Shown here piece by piece: positions 1 to 8,573 of a stretch of DNA of 64,000 bases. The notes under the pieces were generated by a model, which ran no database searches, was not told where the DNA came from, and was given only the letters and a program-made list of their open reading frames with translations. This DNA comes from Bradyrhizobium ivorense (GTDB lineage Bacteria; Pseudomonadota; Alphaproteobacteria; Rhizobiales; Xanthobacteraceae), in assembly GCF_900696085.1 (NCBI RefSeq), contig NZ_CAADFC020000032.1:62001-126000 (forward strand), read 5' to 3'. Both the position numbers and the translations under genes were made by a program. The stretch's first letter is position 1. Each line of letters starts with the position of its first letter.

Positions 1-447
1 TCCGCCGGCCGTCTGATCGGCGTCACCACGGCGATTCTGTCGCCGTCGGGCTCCAACGCCGGCATCGGCTTTGCGATCCCGGTTGACGTCGTCAACCGCA
101 TCGTCCCCGAACTGATCCGCGACGGCCGGGTGCCGACGCCCGGCATCGGCGTCGTCACCGCGAACGAGACGGTCGCCACGCGGCTCGGCGCCGAGGGATT
201 GATCGTGGTGCGCACGGCGCCAAGCTCGCCGGCCGAGCGCGCCGGGCTGCGCGGCGTCGATCTCTCCACCGGCGAGCTCGGCGACGTGATCACCGCAGCC
301 GACGGCAAGCCGGTTCACCGGCTTTCCGACCTGACCGATGCGATCGAGCAGGTCGGGGTCGGCAAGAAGGTGCGTCTCAGCGTGAAGCGCGACGGGTCGA
401 CACGTGATGTCGAGGTCGCCGTCGTCGATATCGGCCGCGCGCAATAA
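1..447 (+). CDS. HtrA/DegP-like serine protease, C-terminal part (5' end outside window)
   Basis: The open frame enters at base 1 and ends at the TAA at 445-447. The first visible residues, SAGRLIGVTTAILSPSG followed by GIGFAIPVDVV, are the stretch that normally follows the GNSGGPL catalytic serine of S1C proteases, so the triad lies just outside the window. The rest is a PDZ domain with the features GVVTAN, SPAERAGLRG, GDVITAADGKPV and a final basic strand. Proteins of this family act in the periplasm or at the inner membrane in protein quality control. The short 3' end, with one PDZ, suggests a DegS-like or single-PDZ form; a second PDZ is absent. The precise family member cannot be settled without the N-terminus. 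Confidence 0.85.
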   Translation, partial: SAGRLIGVTTAILSPSGSNAGIGFAIPVDVVNRIVPELIRDGRVPTPGIGVVTANETVATRLGAEGLIVVRTAPSSPAERAGLRGVDLSTGELGDVITAADGKPVHRLSDLTDAIEQVGVGKKVRLSVKRDGSTRDVEVAVVDIGRAQ

Positions 448-590
448 TATTCTCCCTGGCTGGCCGATGGCGCAAATCCATGCACTCACGCGTCGCCAAA
501 GCAGGCATCTGCCCTGACGCGCGCTCGGTTGTCAGCCGGCCAAAATCGGTTAAAACCCCCGCCAAATTCTTGCAAGCTAAGGATCACTCG

Positions 591-2915
591 ATGAACATTC
601 TTCCCGGCAATCTACGTTTTGGTGCGGGCCAGCCGGTCAAGCGTTTGGAAGACCAGCGGCTGCTCACCGGGAAGGGGCATTTCATCGACGACAAGCCGGA
701 GGACGGCGCGCTCTGGCTGCACGTGCTGCGCTCGCCGCATGCCCATGCCAACATCAAGTCGATCGACACCAAAGCGGCGCTGGAGATGCCCGGCGTCGAG
801 GCGGTCTATACCGGCGCCGACCTCGTCAAGGACGACATCGGCACGCTGCCGACGCTGGCGATCTTCAAGCGGCCGGACGGCTCGCCGATGAGCGTGCCGC
901 CGCGACGCCTGCTGGCGCATGAAGTGGTGCGGTTTGCCGGCGAGGGCGTCGCGGCGGTGGTCGCGACCTCGCGCGTGCTGGCGCAGACCGCAGCCGAGGC
1001 GATCGAGGTCGATTACGAAGTGCTGCCTTCGGTGGTCGATCCGGTCGAGGCGATCAAGCCGGGCGCGCCTTTGGTGTGGCCGGAGGCGCCGGACAACATC
1101 GTCGCAGCGATGAGCTATGGCGATGCCGCCAAGGTCGAGGAAGCCTTTGCCAGCGCCGCGCACAAGGTGTCGCTCGATCTGGTCAGCCAGCGCCTGGTGC
1201 CGTCGGCGATGGAGCCGCGCTCGACCATTGCCGAGATCGAGAAGAAGACCGGCCGTCTGCTGCTGCACGTGCAGTCGCAGACGCCGGGCTCGACCCGCGA
1301 CCTGCTCGCAGAATCGATCCTGAAGCGGCCGAAGGACAGCGTGCGCGTGCTGGTCGGCGATATCGGCGGCGGTTTTGGCCAGAAGACCAGCCTCTATCCC
1401 GAGGACGGTGTCGTCGCCTATGCCGCGACCAAGCTGAACCGAAAAATCCGCTGGCGCGGCGACCGCACCGATGAGTTCGTCGGCGGCACCCATGGCCGCG
1501 ACCTCACCTCGACCGGCGAGTTCGCGCTCGACGCCAAGGGCCGCGTGCTGGCCTACCGGGTGCGCTCGATCGGCGGCACCGGCGCCTATTCGTCCGGCAC
1601 CGGCAACATCATCCCGCTGGTGCTCGGCCCGTTCGTGCAGACCGGCGTCTACGACCTGTCGCTGGTGCATTTCGAGGTGAAGTCGGTGATGACCCACACC
1701 GCGCCGGTCGGCGCCTATCGCGGCGCCGGCAGGCCCGAGGCGGTGTTCATCGTCGAGCGGCTGTTCGACGCCGCGGCGCGCCAGATCGGCATGGACCCGC
1801 GCGCCATCCGCAAGGCGAACTACATCAAGCCGGCGCAGCTGCCCTACACCAACGCGGTCGGGCAGGTCTATGACTCCGGCGCCTTCGCCCACATGCTGCA
1901 GCGCGCCTCCGAGCTCGCCGACTGGGACGGCTTTGCCGCGCGCAAGAAGGCGGCGAAGAAGAAGGGCCTGCTCTACGGCCGCGGCCTGACCAGCTACATC
2001 GAATGGACCGGCGGCCGCGCCCACACCGAAAACGTCTCGCTGCACGCGACCGCCGAAGGCCGCGTCATCCTGCATTCCGGCACCATGGCGATGGGGCAGG
2101 GGCTGCAGACCACCTACAGCCAGATGGTCTCGGACTCGCTCGGCATCCCCCTCGACAAGATCGACGTGGTGCAGGGCGACACCGATCTTGCCACCGGCTT
2201 CGGCAGCGTCGGCTCGCGCTCGCTGTTCGTCGGCGGCACCGCGGTTGCGGTCTCCGCCAACGACATGATCAACAAGGCGCGCGAGAAGGCTGCCAACATT
2301 CTGGAGGCCGGCGTCGAGGACATCGAGTATCGCGACGGCTTCCTCACCGTGGTCGGCACCGACCGGCGCATCAGCCTGTTCGAGATCGCCAAGAAGGAGG
2401 CCGGCGCAAAGCTCTCGGTCGAGAGCCAGGGCGAGGTCGACGGGCCGAGCTGGCCGAACGGCACCCATATCTGCGAGGTCGAGATCGATCCGGAGACCGG
2501 CGTCACCCGCGTGGTGCGTTACACCACGGTCGACGACGTCGGGGTTGCGGTCAATCCGATGCTGGTGACCGGCCAGATCCATGGCGGCGTCGCGCAGGGC
2601 ATCGGCCAGGCGCTCTACGAGGGCGTCGCCTACAGCGAGGAAGGCCAGCTGCTCACCGCGAGCTACCAGGATTACTGCGTGCCGCGGGCCGGCGATATCC
2701 CGCCGCTCGTCGTCACGCTCGACGGCTCGGCGCCGTGCAAGACCAACCCGCTGGGCTCCAAGGGTTGCGGCGAGTCCGGCGCGATCGGTGGCCCGCCCTG
2801 CATCACCAACGGCGTGATGGACGCGCTGAGCGAGCTCGGTATCAAGCAGCTCAACACGCCACTGACCCCGGTGAAGATCTGGCAGGCGATCCGCGACGCC
2901 AAGGCGCAGGCCTAG
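591..2915 (+). CDS. Molybdenum hydroxylase large subunit (xanthine dehydrogenase / form II CoxL-like family)
   Basis: A 774-residue molybdopterin-binding subunit of the xanthine dehydrogenase family. The start at 591 is chosen because AAGGA sits 7 bases upstream; an in-frame ATG at 480 would add 37 residues without family similarity. Visible motifs are GDIGGGFGQK in the central domain, AYRGAGR at residues 375-381, VDDVGVAVNP near the C-terminus and GCGESGAIGG, with the active-site Glu at residue 728. AYRGAGR is the loop of form II (CoxL-like) enzymes; genuine form I CO dehydrogenases have AYRCSFR, so CO is unlikely as substrate. The 2Fe-2S small subunit and FAD medium subunit are not adjacent: the protease lies upstream and a repeat plus an oppositely oriented gene lie downstream. 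The substrate is unknown, probably a heterocycle or aldehyde. Confidence 0.85.
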   Translation: MNILPGNLRFGAGQPVKRLEDQRLLTGKGHFIDDKPEDGALWLHVLRSPHAHANIKSIDTKAALEMPGVEAVYTGADLVKDDIGTLPTLAIFKRPDGSPMSVPPRRLLAHEVVRFAGEGVAAVVATSRVLAQTAAEAIEVDYEVLPSVVDPVEAIKPGAPLVWPEAPDNIVAAMSYGDAAKVEEAFASAAHKVSLDLVSQRLVPSAMEPRSTIAEIEKKTGRLLLHVQSQTPGSTRDLLAESILKRPKDSVRVLVGDIGGGFGQKTSLYPEDGVVAYAATKLNRKIRWRGDRTDEFVGGTHGRDLTSTGEFALDAKGRVLAYRVRSIGGTGAYSSGTGNIIPLVLGPFVQTGVYDLSLVHFEVKSVMTHTAPVGAYRGAGRPEAVFIVERLFDAAARQIGMDPRAIRKANYIKPAQLPYTNAVGQVYDSGAFAHMLQRASELADWDGFAARKKAAKKKGLLYGRGLTSYIEWTGGRAHTENVSLHATAEGRVILHSGTMAMGQGLQTTYSQMVSDSLGIPLDKIDVVQGDTDLATGFGSVGSRSLFVGGTAVAVSANDMINKAREKAANILEAGVEDIEYRDGFLTVVGTDRRISLFEIAKKEAGAKLSVESQGEVDGPSWPNGTHICEVEIDPETGVTRVVRYTTVDDVGVAVNPMLVTGQIHGGVAQGIGQALYEGVAYSEEGQLLTASYQDYCVPRAGDIPPLVVTLDGSAPCKTNPLGSKGCGESGAIGGPPCITNGVMDALSELGIKQLNTPLTPVKIWQAIRDAKAQA

Positions 2916-2929
2916 ACGCACCGTGCCTT

Positions 2930-3083
2930 CACCCTCCCCTGGAGGGGGAGGGTCGTCATGCATCGTCAGATGCGTGACGGGGTGGGGTGATCTCTCAACT
3001 CGGGAAGTGTTTGCGGGGAGGGATTTCACCCCACCCCGCCGCTCCTTTCAGTCGCGTCGACTCTGCCCCTCCAGGGGAGGGTG
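2930..3083. repeat. Palindromic intergenic repeat with 15-bp perfect inverted ends
   Basis: A G/C-rich element between convergent genes. Its ends, 2930-2944 and 3069-3083, are exact 15-bp inverted repeats (CACCCTCCCCTGGAG and its complement). An inner inverted pair around GTGACGGGGTGGGGTGA and TTTCACCCCACCCCG lies inside. It resembles the REP/MITE-like elements elsewhere in this window (around 15.3, 31.8, 37.6 and 42.6 kb) and may fold as a bidirectional terminator. Confidence 0.75.
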
Positions 3084-3106
3084 ACTGGAGCCGAGTTAGG
3101 CGAGTG

Positions 3107-4303
3107 CTACAGCCCCAGCACCATCTTCGCGATGATGTCGCGCTGGATCTCCGACGATCCGCCGAAGATCGTGTAGGCCCGCCCGTTGAGATATTCCGGC
3201 ACCACCGGCAGCAGCTCCTCCGGAATCGCCGGCTCGTGGTTCAGCCTGTAGAACGGCCGCGCCGGCTCGACGGCGAGGCCGTCCTGGCCGATCACGTCGA
3301 CGCCGAGCCGCGTCACCGCCTGGCGGATCTCGCTGACCCGGAGCTTTATGAGCGACGACACCGCGCCCGGATTCTGCCCGGTCTGCAGCGCCGACAGCAC
3401 GCGCAGTTCGGTCATTTCCAGGGCATCGATGTCGACCTCGACCTCCGACATCCGCAGCGCGATGTCGGGATCCTCGATGGCGCGGCCGGTGACATCGGAC
3501 TCTGCGAGATCGCAAAGCGTCTTCAGCGCCTCGCGCAGCTTGGCCGACGCGATGCCGGAGCCGCGCTCGAATTCCAGCAGGTATTTGCCGTAGGTCCAGC
3601 CCTTGCCTTCCTCGCCGACGCGGTTGGCGACGGGCACGCGGACGTCGTCGAAGAACACCTGGTTGACCTCGTGATCGCCGCCGATGGTCAGGATCGGCCG
3701 CGTCGTGATGCCCGGCGTCTTCATGTCGATCAGGATGAAGCTGATGCCGTCCTGCTGCCGCTCGCCGTCATTGGTGCGCACCAGTGCAAACATCCGGTTG
3801 GCGTGGTGCGCATGCGTGGTCCAGATCTTGGTGCCGTTGATGACGTAGTCGTCACCGTCACGCACCGCGCGGGTCTTCAGCGAGGCGAGGTCGGAGCCCG
3901 AGCCCGGCTCGGAATAGCCCTGGCACCAATAATCCTCGCCGGAGAGAATCTTCGGCAGATAGAAATTCTTCTGCTCCGGCGAGCCGAAGCCGATGATGAC
4001 GGGGCCGACCATCTTCACGCCCATCACGTTGACATTGGGCACGCCGGCGCGGGCGCATTCGGCCTCGAAGATCCAGCGCTGCGCCGGCGTCCAGTCCGGG
4101 CCGCCATGCTCCACCGGCCAGCCCGGCGCGCCCCAGCCCTTCTTGTGCAGCGCGCGCTGCCAGGCCATGCCGATGTCGGGGTCGGAGAACACCGACGGCG
4201 TCAGCGCGGTGGCGCGCTTCATCTCCGGCGTTAGGCTTTCGGCGATGAAGTCGCGGACTTCCTGCTCGAAGGCGCGTTCCTCGGCACTGAAGGTGAGATC
4301 CAT
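3107..4303 (-). CDS. Acyl-CoA dehydrogenase, likely catalytic (large) subunit of a heteromeric enzyme
   Basis: A 398-residue FAD-dependent acyl-CoA dehydrogenase that introduces an alpha-beta double bond. The start is preceded by GGAGAG. Visible features are the FAD/substrate region CQGYSEPGSGSDLASLKT, the middle-domain INGTKIWTTHAHHA, and the C-terminal FGGSSEIQRD. The Glu usual in medium-chain enzymes (YEGTS) is Gly here. A Glu occurs instead in FERGSG, the helix used as base by isovaleryl-CoA-type enzymes. It is the last gene of a leftward operon behind another acyl-CoA dehydrogenase (13-base gap) and an enoyl-CoA hydratase. The paired layout resembles pimeloyl-CoA dehydrogenase large and small subunits (PimC/PimD). 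That substrate is only an inference. Confidence 0.88.
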   Translation of the reverse strand: MDLTFSAEERAFEQEVRDFIAESLTPEMKRATALTPSVFSDPDIGMAWQRALHKKGWGAPGWPVEHGGPDWTPAQRWIFEAECARAGVPNVNVMGVKMVGPVIIGFGSPEQKNFYLPKILSGEDYWCQGYSEPGSGSDLASLKTRAVRDGDDYVINGTKIWTTHAHHANRMFALVRTNDGERQQDGISFILIDMKTPGITTRPILTIGGDHEVNQVFFDDVRVPVANRVGEEGKGWTYGKYLLEFERGSGIASAKLREALKTLCDLAESDVTGRAIEDPDIALRMSEVEVDIDALEMTELRVLSALQTGQNPGAVSSLIKLRVSEIRQAVTRLGVDVIGQDGLAVEPARPFYRLNHEPAIPEELLPVVPEYLNGRAYTIFGGSSEIQRDIIAKMVLGL

Positions 4304-4316
4304 TGTGCGCTCTCCG

Positions 4317-5462
4317 TTATGCGTGGGCGCGGCCGCTGAGCGCGGCGTGGCGGCGATAATGATGGGCGCTGCCGCCGAACAGCGTGTCGAAGGCGAGCAG
4401 GCGCTTGAAATAGGCGCCGATGTCGAGCTCCTCGGTGACGCCCATGGCGCCGTGCAGCTGCACCGATTGCTCGGCGACGAAGCGGGCGCATTTGCCGATC
4501 TTTGCCTTGGCGCCGGACGCCGCGCGGCCGCGCGCCACGGGTTCGGCGTCGGCCATCAGCGCCGCGCGCAGCGCCATCGAACGCGCCTCGTCGACCTGCA
4601 TCGCCATGTCGGCGAGGCGGTGGCGGATCACCTGGTTGGCCGACAGCGGCCGGCCGAACTGTTTTCTGATCTTGGTGTATTCGAGCGTGGTGTCGAGCAG
4701 CGTCTGCATGATGCCGACAGCCTCGGCGCCGAGCGCGGCCATCGCGCGGTCGACCACGGCCTCGATCGCAGGCAGCGCATCGCTGCCGTCGCCGAGCAAC
4801 GCGTCGGTGGGAAGCGTCACGTCGTTCAGATCGAGATTGCAGCCGCGCCCGCCGCCGAGCCGCGCGTAATCGCGCAGGGCGAGGCCGGGCGTGCCGGCCG
4901 GCACCAGGAACAGGCCAAGCTTGCCCGATGCACCATTGGCGTTGGCGATGCGGGCGGAGACGATGATCTGGTTGGCGGCGGCGCCGTCGAGCACCGCGAT
5001 CTTGTGGCCGTTCAAACGCCAGCCGTCGGCGGTCTTGGCCGCCGTCGTGTCGACATGCGCAAGATCGAACCGCGCGGCGCGCTCGGAATGCGCGAAGGCG
5101 AGATAGAGCGCGCCCTCCGCAACATCAGGCAGGATCGCCTGCTTCTGCGCCTCCGTCCCGCATGCGCCGATCAAGCCGGCGCCGAGCACGACCGTGGAGA
5201 GGAACGGGTCGGACACCAGTCCGCGCCCGAACGCTTCCATCAGAATCCCGATCTCGATCGCGCCGCCGCCGAGCCCGCCTTCGGCTTCGCCGATCGGCAG
5301 CGCCAGCCAGCCGAGCGCTGCGAACTGCTTCCAGACCGCGGGCGAGAAGCCGAGCGGATCGTTCGCCGTTTTCTTGCGATGGTCGGCGGTAAAGGTTTCC
5401 GCCACGAAGCGGTCGGCACTTTCGCGCAGCAGGCGCTGCTCGTCGCTGAGAGTGAGGTCCAT
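4317..5462 (-). CDS. Acyl-CoA dehydrogenase, likely small non-catalytic partner subunit
   Basis: A 381-residue acyl-CoA dehydrogenase-fold protein. It is shorter and more diverged than its downstream partner: the middle domain lacks the usual TEP-x-GSD motif and reads AFAHSERAARFD, though IRKQFGRPLSANQ and QLHGAMGVTEELDIG are kept. Neither usual catalytic Glu is present: the loop reads LFGGSAH and the helix position reads VVDRAMA. This fits the non-catalytic half of an alpha2beta2 acyl-CoA dehydrogenase, as in the PimD small-subunit type. AGGAC lies ahead of the start. The gene begins 5 bases after the enoyl-CoA hydratase stop, so the three genes are almost certainly co-transcribed. Catabolism of a dicarboxylic or alicyclic acyl-CoA is possible. 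Confidence 0.83.
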   Translation of the reverse strand: MDLTLSDEQRLLRESADRFVAETFTADHRKKTANDPLGFSPAVWKQFAALGWLALPIGEAEGGLGGGAIEIGILMEAFGRGLVSDPFLSTVVLGAGLIGACGTEAQKQAILPDVAEGALYLAFAHSERAARFDLAHVDTTAAKTADGWRLNGHKIAVLDGAAANQIIVSARIANANGASGKLGLFLVPAGTPGLALRDYARLGGGRGCNLDLNDVTLPTDALLGDGSDALPAIEAVVDRAMAALGAEAVGIMQTLLDTTLEYTKIRKQFGRPLSANQVIRHRLADMAMQVDEARSMALRAALMADAEPVARGRAASGAKAKIGKCARFVAEQSVQLHGAMGVTEELDIGAYFKRLLAFDTLFGGSAHHYRRHAALSGRAHA

Positions 5463-5467
5463 CTGTC

Positions 5468-6322
5468 CTACTTCACGTTGGTTTTCTTGACGGAGGGATG
5501 CAGGCCGGCGGGATCCACCACCATGCCGAACTCCTGCAGATTGTGGGCGTGGCAGAGCTGATGCAGGGCGAAGGCCTGATCGATCGCGGCGGGCTGCCCC
5601 ATGATGTCGATCGAGCGGTTCACCGCCTCCTTGCTCAGCTTCAACGCAAAGGCCGGCTTGGCCGCGATGCGGCGCGCCAGCGCCAGCGTGAACGCAGACA
5701 AGTCACCGCGCGGCACCACGTGATTGACCATGCCGAGGCGGTGCGCTTCGTCGGCGTTCCAGACGTCGGCGGTGAACAGCATCTCCTTGGCCTTGCGCGC
5801 GCCGAGCTCCCAGGGATGCACGAACCACTCGACACCGCAGACGCCCATCGTCACGACGGGATCGCAGAACTCGGCATCGCTGCTGGCGACGATCAGGTCG
5901 CAGGCCCAGGCCAGCATCAGCCCGCCGGCGATGCATTTGCCGTGCACCTCCGCGATCGTAGGTTTTGCCAGATTGCGCCAGCGCCGCGTGATCTGCAGAT
6001 AGATTTCCTGCTCGCGCGCGAAGCGGCCATGCGCATTGGGTTCAGCGAAGCCGCCCCAATTTCCGACCGGCGGGAAATCCACGCCCACCTGGTTCTTGCC
6101 GGTCGGCCGCAAATCGTGACCGGCCGAGAAATGCGGGCCGTTGCCGGCGAGAATGATGACCTTGACCGCATCGTCCTGCACCGCCTGGTCGAAGGCGGCG
6201 TTGAGGTCGTAGGTCATCTGCAGGTTCTGGGCGTTGCGCGCCTCCGGGCGGTTCATCACGATCCGCGTGATCGCGTTCTCCGGCCGCTCGACGACAATCG
6301 TCTCGAATTGTTCCGACGCCAT
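5468..6322 (-). CDS. Enoyl-CoA hydratase/isomerase (crotonase) family protein
   Basis: A 284-residue crotonase-fold protein with an excellent ribosome site, GGGAGG, before the ATG. The oxyanion-hole motifs are ILAGNGPHFSAGHDL near residue 60 and KCIAGGLMLAWACDL near residue 130. The catalytic region reads ASSDAEFCDPVVTMGVCGVEW; the two acidic residues of classical hydratases are not both obvious, so isomerase, hydratase or another crotonase reaction is possible. A 20-odd residue insert around RPTGKNQVGVDFPPVGNWGG is longer than in typical hydratases. It is first in a leftward operon with two acyl-CoA dehydrogenases and probably acts on the double bond they make. Confidence 0.87.
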   Translation of the reverse strand: MASEQFETIVVERPENAITRIVMNRPEARNAQNLQMTYDLNAAFDQAVQDDAVKVIILAGNGPHFSAGHDLRPTGKNQVGVDFPPVGNWGGFAEPNAHGRFAREQEIYLQITRRWRNLAKPTIAEVHGKCIAGGLMLAWACDLIVASSDAEFCDPVVTMGVCGVEWFVHPWELGARKAKEMLFTADVWNADEAHRLGMVNHVVPRGDLSAFTLALARRIAAKPAFALKLSKEAVNRSIDIMGQPAAIDQAFALHQLCHAHNLQEFGMVVDPAGLHPSVKKTNVK

Positions 6323-6411
6323 GGATCCTCCCAGGATCGATTTTTATTGGATCGATTTTCTCGGCATGATGAACGGCGAACCGACGGGTAGGCAAGCGTC
6401 AATTGATTGCA

Positions 6412-6493
6412 GTCATTCCGGGATGGTGCGCCAGCACCAGACCCGGAATCTCGAGATTCCGGGTTCGATGCTAAGGCATCGCCCCGGAATGAC
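6412..6493. repeat. Intergenic palindromic repeat (GTCATTCCGGG type)
   Basis: An 82-base element starting GTCATTCCGGG and ending CCCCGGAATGAC, with an inner CGGAATCTCGAGATTCCG palindrome. It lies in the divergent gap between the enoyl-CoA hydratase and lemA. Only one copy is in this window, so its membership of a repeat family is inferred from its structure. Confidence 0.6.
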
Positions 6494-6546
6494 GGTGCCA
6501 TCTAGAATCTGCTACCGTGGCGTGGAATTCCACCGGGAGGACATTC

Positions 6547-7155
6547 ATGCGCAAGATTTGGACCGTGCTGGCAGCGCTGGCGACGTTGAGCCTGACCAAC
6601 TGCGGATACAACGCGATCCAGACCAATGACGAACAGGTCAAGTCGAGCTGGTCGGAGGTGGTGAACCAGTACCAGCGCCGCGCCGACCTGGTGCCGAACC
6701 TGGTCAACTCGGTGAAGGGTTTTGCGCAGCAGGAGAAGGACGTGCTGCTCGGCGTGACCAACGCGCGCGCCAAGGTCGGCAGCATCCAGGCGACGCCCGA
6801 GGTGCTCAACGACCCGGCCGCATTTCAGAAGTTCACCCAGGCGCAGGGCGAGCTCTCCAGCGCGCTGTCGCGGCTATTGGTGGTGACCGAAAACTATCCG
6901 CAGCTCAAATCCGACGCGCTGTTCCGCGACCTGATGGCGCAGCTCGAAGGCACCGAGAACCGCATCACCGTGGCGCGCAACCGCTACATTAAGTCGGTGC
7001 AGGACTATAACGTCGGCATCCGCACCTTCCCGAACAATCTGACGGCGATGCTGTTCGGCTACAAGGACAAGCCCAACTTCTCCGTCGACAACGAGAAGGA
7101 GATTTCCACCGCGCCGAAGGTCGATTTCAGTCCGACGCCGGCGCCGGCGAAATAG
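6547..7155 (+). CDS. lemA: LemA family lipoprotein
   Basis: A 202-residue LemA protein. The start at 6547 is set by GGGAGG at 6535-6540; an upstream in-frame GTG at 6517 would overlap that site. The N-terminus is a lipoprotein signal, MRKIWTVLAALATLSLTNC, with Cys19 as the likely lipidated residue. The LemA core follows: YNAIQTNDEQVKSSWSEV, then NQYQRRADLVPNLVNSVKGF, and QLEGTENRITVARNRY. It forms the helical bundle typical of the family, exposed in the periplasm. The next two genes encode TPM-domain proteins, a very common LemA-TPM operon. The function of this pairing is not well defined; roles in membrane protein or photosystem maintenance have been reported for TPM relatives. Confidence 0.93.
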   Translation: MRKIWTVLAALATLSLTNCGYNAIQTNDEQVKSSWSEVVNQYQRRADLVPNLVNSVKGFAQQEKDVLLGVTNARAKVGSIQATPEVLNDPAAFQKFTQAQGELSSALSRLLVVTENYPQLKSDALFRDLMAQLEGTENRITVARNRYIKSVQDYNVGIRTFPNNLTAMLFGYKDKPNFSVDNEKEISTAPKVDFSPTPAPAK

Positions 7156-7174
7156 TGGCGGCCGCGAAGCTGCC

Positions 7175-8071
7175 GTGATGGCTGCCGCACGCGTCATCCT
7201 GCTCGCGCTGCTGCTGGGCTTTGTGGGCCCGGCGCTGGCCGAGGTCGCGGTGCCGCAGCTCACCGGCCGCGTCGTCGATCAGACCGGCACGCTGTCGTCG
7301 GGCGATGTCGCCGCGCTCACCGACCGCCTGAAGGACCTGGAGAGCCGCAAGGGCAGCCAGATCGCGGTGCTGGTCGTGCCGACCACGGGCGAGGAGACCA
7401 TCGAGCAGTTCTCGCTCCGCGTCGCCGAAGCCTGGAAGATCGGGCGCAAGAAGATCGACGACGGCGCGCTGCTGGTCGTCGCCAAAAACGATCGCCATCT
7501 GCGCATCGAGGTCGGCTACGGCCTCGAAGGCGTGCTGAGCGACGTCGTCACCCACCGCATCATCGACGAATACATCACGCCGAAATTCAAGGCCGGCGAT
7601 TTCGCCGGTGGCATCTCCGCCGGCGTCGACCGGATGATCGGCCTGATCAACGGCGAGAAGCTGCCGGCGCCAGAGCCCGAGCACTGGCAGGCGCCTGATC
7701 TCGTCGACCTCGCCAATCCGGTTGCGATCTTTGCCGTGATCATCATCGCGGGTTTCCTGCGCGGGCTGCTCGGGCGGCTGCTCGGCTCGGTCGCAACCGG
7801 CGGCGTCGCCGGCGTGTTCGCCTGGATCGCGGTCGGCTCGCTCGCCACCGCCGTCGTGGTCGGCCTGTTCGGCTTCGTCGCGGCCTTGATTTTCGGTGGT
7901 CTGAATTTCGGCGGCCCGGTGGTCGGCTCGGGCCCGTACCGGCGCGGTTCTCCCGGAGGCTGGTCGGGCGGTGGCTGGAGCGGCGGCTCGAGTTCGGGCT
8001 CGAGCGACAGCGGCGGTTTCAGCGGCGGAGGCGGCAGTTTTGGCGGCGGCGGCGCCTCGGGGAGCTGGTAG
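7175..8071 (+). CDS. TPM-domain (YgcG-type) membrane protein
   Basis: A 298-residue protein with a signal peptide (about residues 1-22, ending GPALAEV). A TPM domain follows (about 28-150), beginning GRVVDQTGTLSSGD and containing DDGALLVVAKNDRHLRIEVGYGLEG. Two or three hydrophobic segments occupy about 190-248. The tail is rich in Gly and Ser (SGGGWSGGSSSGSSDSGG and a closing GGGASGSW), as is usual for YgcG-like proteins. It starts 19 bases after lemA and is followed 4 bases later by another TPM gene, so the three form an operon. The TPM domain is predicted to be periplasmic. Confidence 0.92.
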   Translation: MMAAARVILLALLLGFVGPALAEVAVPQLTGRVVDQTGTLSSGDVAALTDRLKDLESRKGSQIAVLVVPTTGEETIEQFSLRVAEAWKIGRKKIDDGALLVVAKNDRHLRIEVGYGLEGVLSDVVTHRIIDEYITPKFKAGDFAGGISAGVDRMIGLINGEKLPAPEPEHWQAPDLVDLANPVAIFAVIIIAGFLRGLLGRLLGSVATGGVAGVFAWIAVGSLATAVVVGLFGFVAALIFGGLNFGGPVVGSGPYRRGSPGGWSGGGWSGGSSSGSSDSGGFSGGGGSFGGGGASGSW

Positions 8072-8075
8072 GCAC

Positions 8076-8573
8076 ATGAGCATCAAGCGCATCGCCAGAC
8101 ATCTCATCGAACACCGCTGGAAGGTGCGGCGCGATTTTCCGCCGCGCGTGCTGGCGGCCATCGAGCAGGCGATCAAGGCGGGCGAGGCCACCCATGCCGG
8201 CCAGATCCGCTTCGTGGTCGAAGGCGCGCTCGACGGTACGCCGCTGTTCCGCAACCAGCCGGCGCGCGAGCGCGCGCTCGACGTGTTCTCGCACTTACGG
8301 ATCTGGGACACCCATCACAACAATGGCGTCCTGATCTATCTCCTGCTCGCCGACCGCGACGTCGAGATCGTCGCCGACCGCGGCATCGACGCCAAGGTCG
8401 GCCACGCCGGCTGGGAGGCGATCTGCCAGGCGATGGAGGCGGAGTTTCGGGCCGGCCGGTTCGAGCAGGGGGTGATCAAGGGTGTCGAGGCGGTGTCGCG
8501 GGAACTGGCCAAGCATTTTCCGCACACCACGGACGGCCCGAACGAGCTGCCCGACAAGCCGGTGGTGATCTAG
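8076..8573 (+). CDS. Small TPM-domain protein
   Basis: A 165-residue protein whose ATG lies 4 bases after the preceding stop, so it is probably translationally coupled. It carries a TPM domain without a signal peptide: GQIRFVVEGALDGTPLF, LRIWDTHHNNGVLIYLLLADRDVEIVADRGI, then FEQGVIKGVEAVSRELAKHFP. An N-terminal basic helix (SIKRIARHLIEHRWKVRRDFPP) precedes it and could be peripheral to the membrane. It matches the short cytosolic or membrane-tethered TPM partner often found as the third gene of LemA-TPM operons. A start further upstream inside the previous gene is possible but would read the Gly-rich tail in another frame. Confidence 0.9.
   Translation: MSIKRIARHLIEHRWKVRRDFPPRVLAAIEQAIKAGEATHAGQIRFVVEGALDGTPLFRNQPARERALDVFSHLRIWDTHHNNGVLIYLLLADRDVEIVADRGIDAKVGHAGWEAICQAMEAEFRAGRFEQGVIKGVEAVSRELAKHFPHTTDGPNELPDKPVVI

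Noticed and set aside
591..2915. Identification as true carbon monoxide dehydrogenase large subunit
   Set aside because: The active-site loop reads AYRGAGR, not the AYRCSFR of form I enzymes, and cox partner genes are absent.
612..3029. Long antisense open frame of 805 codons over the molybdenum hydroxylase gene
   Set aside because: It is a codon-bias shadow in GC-rich sequence; the plus strand has clear family motifs and the antisense product has none.
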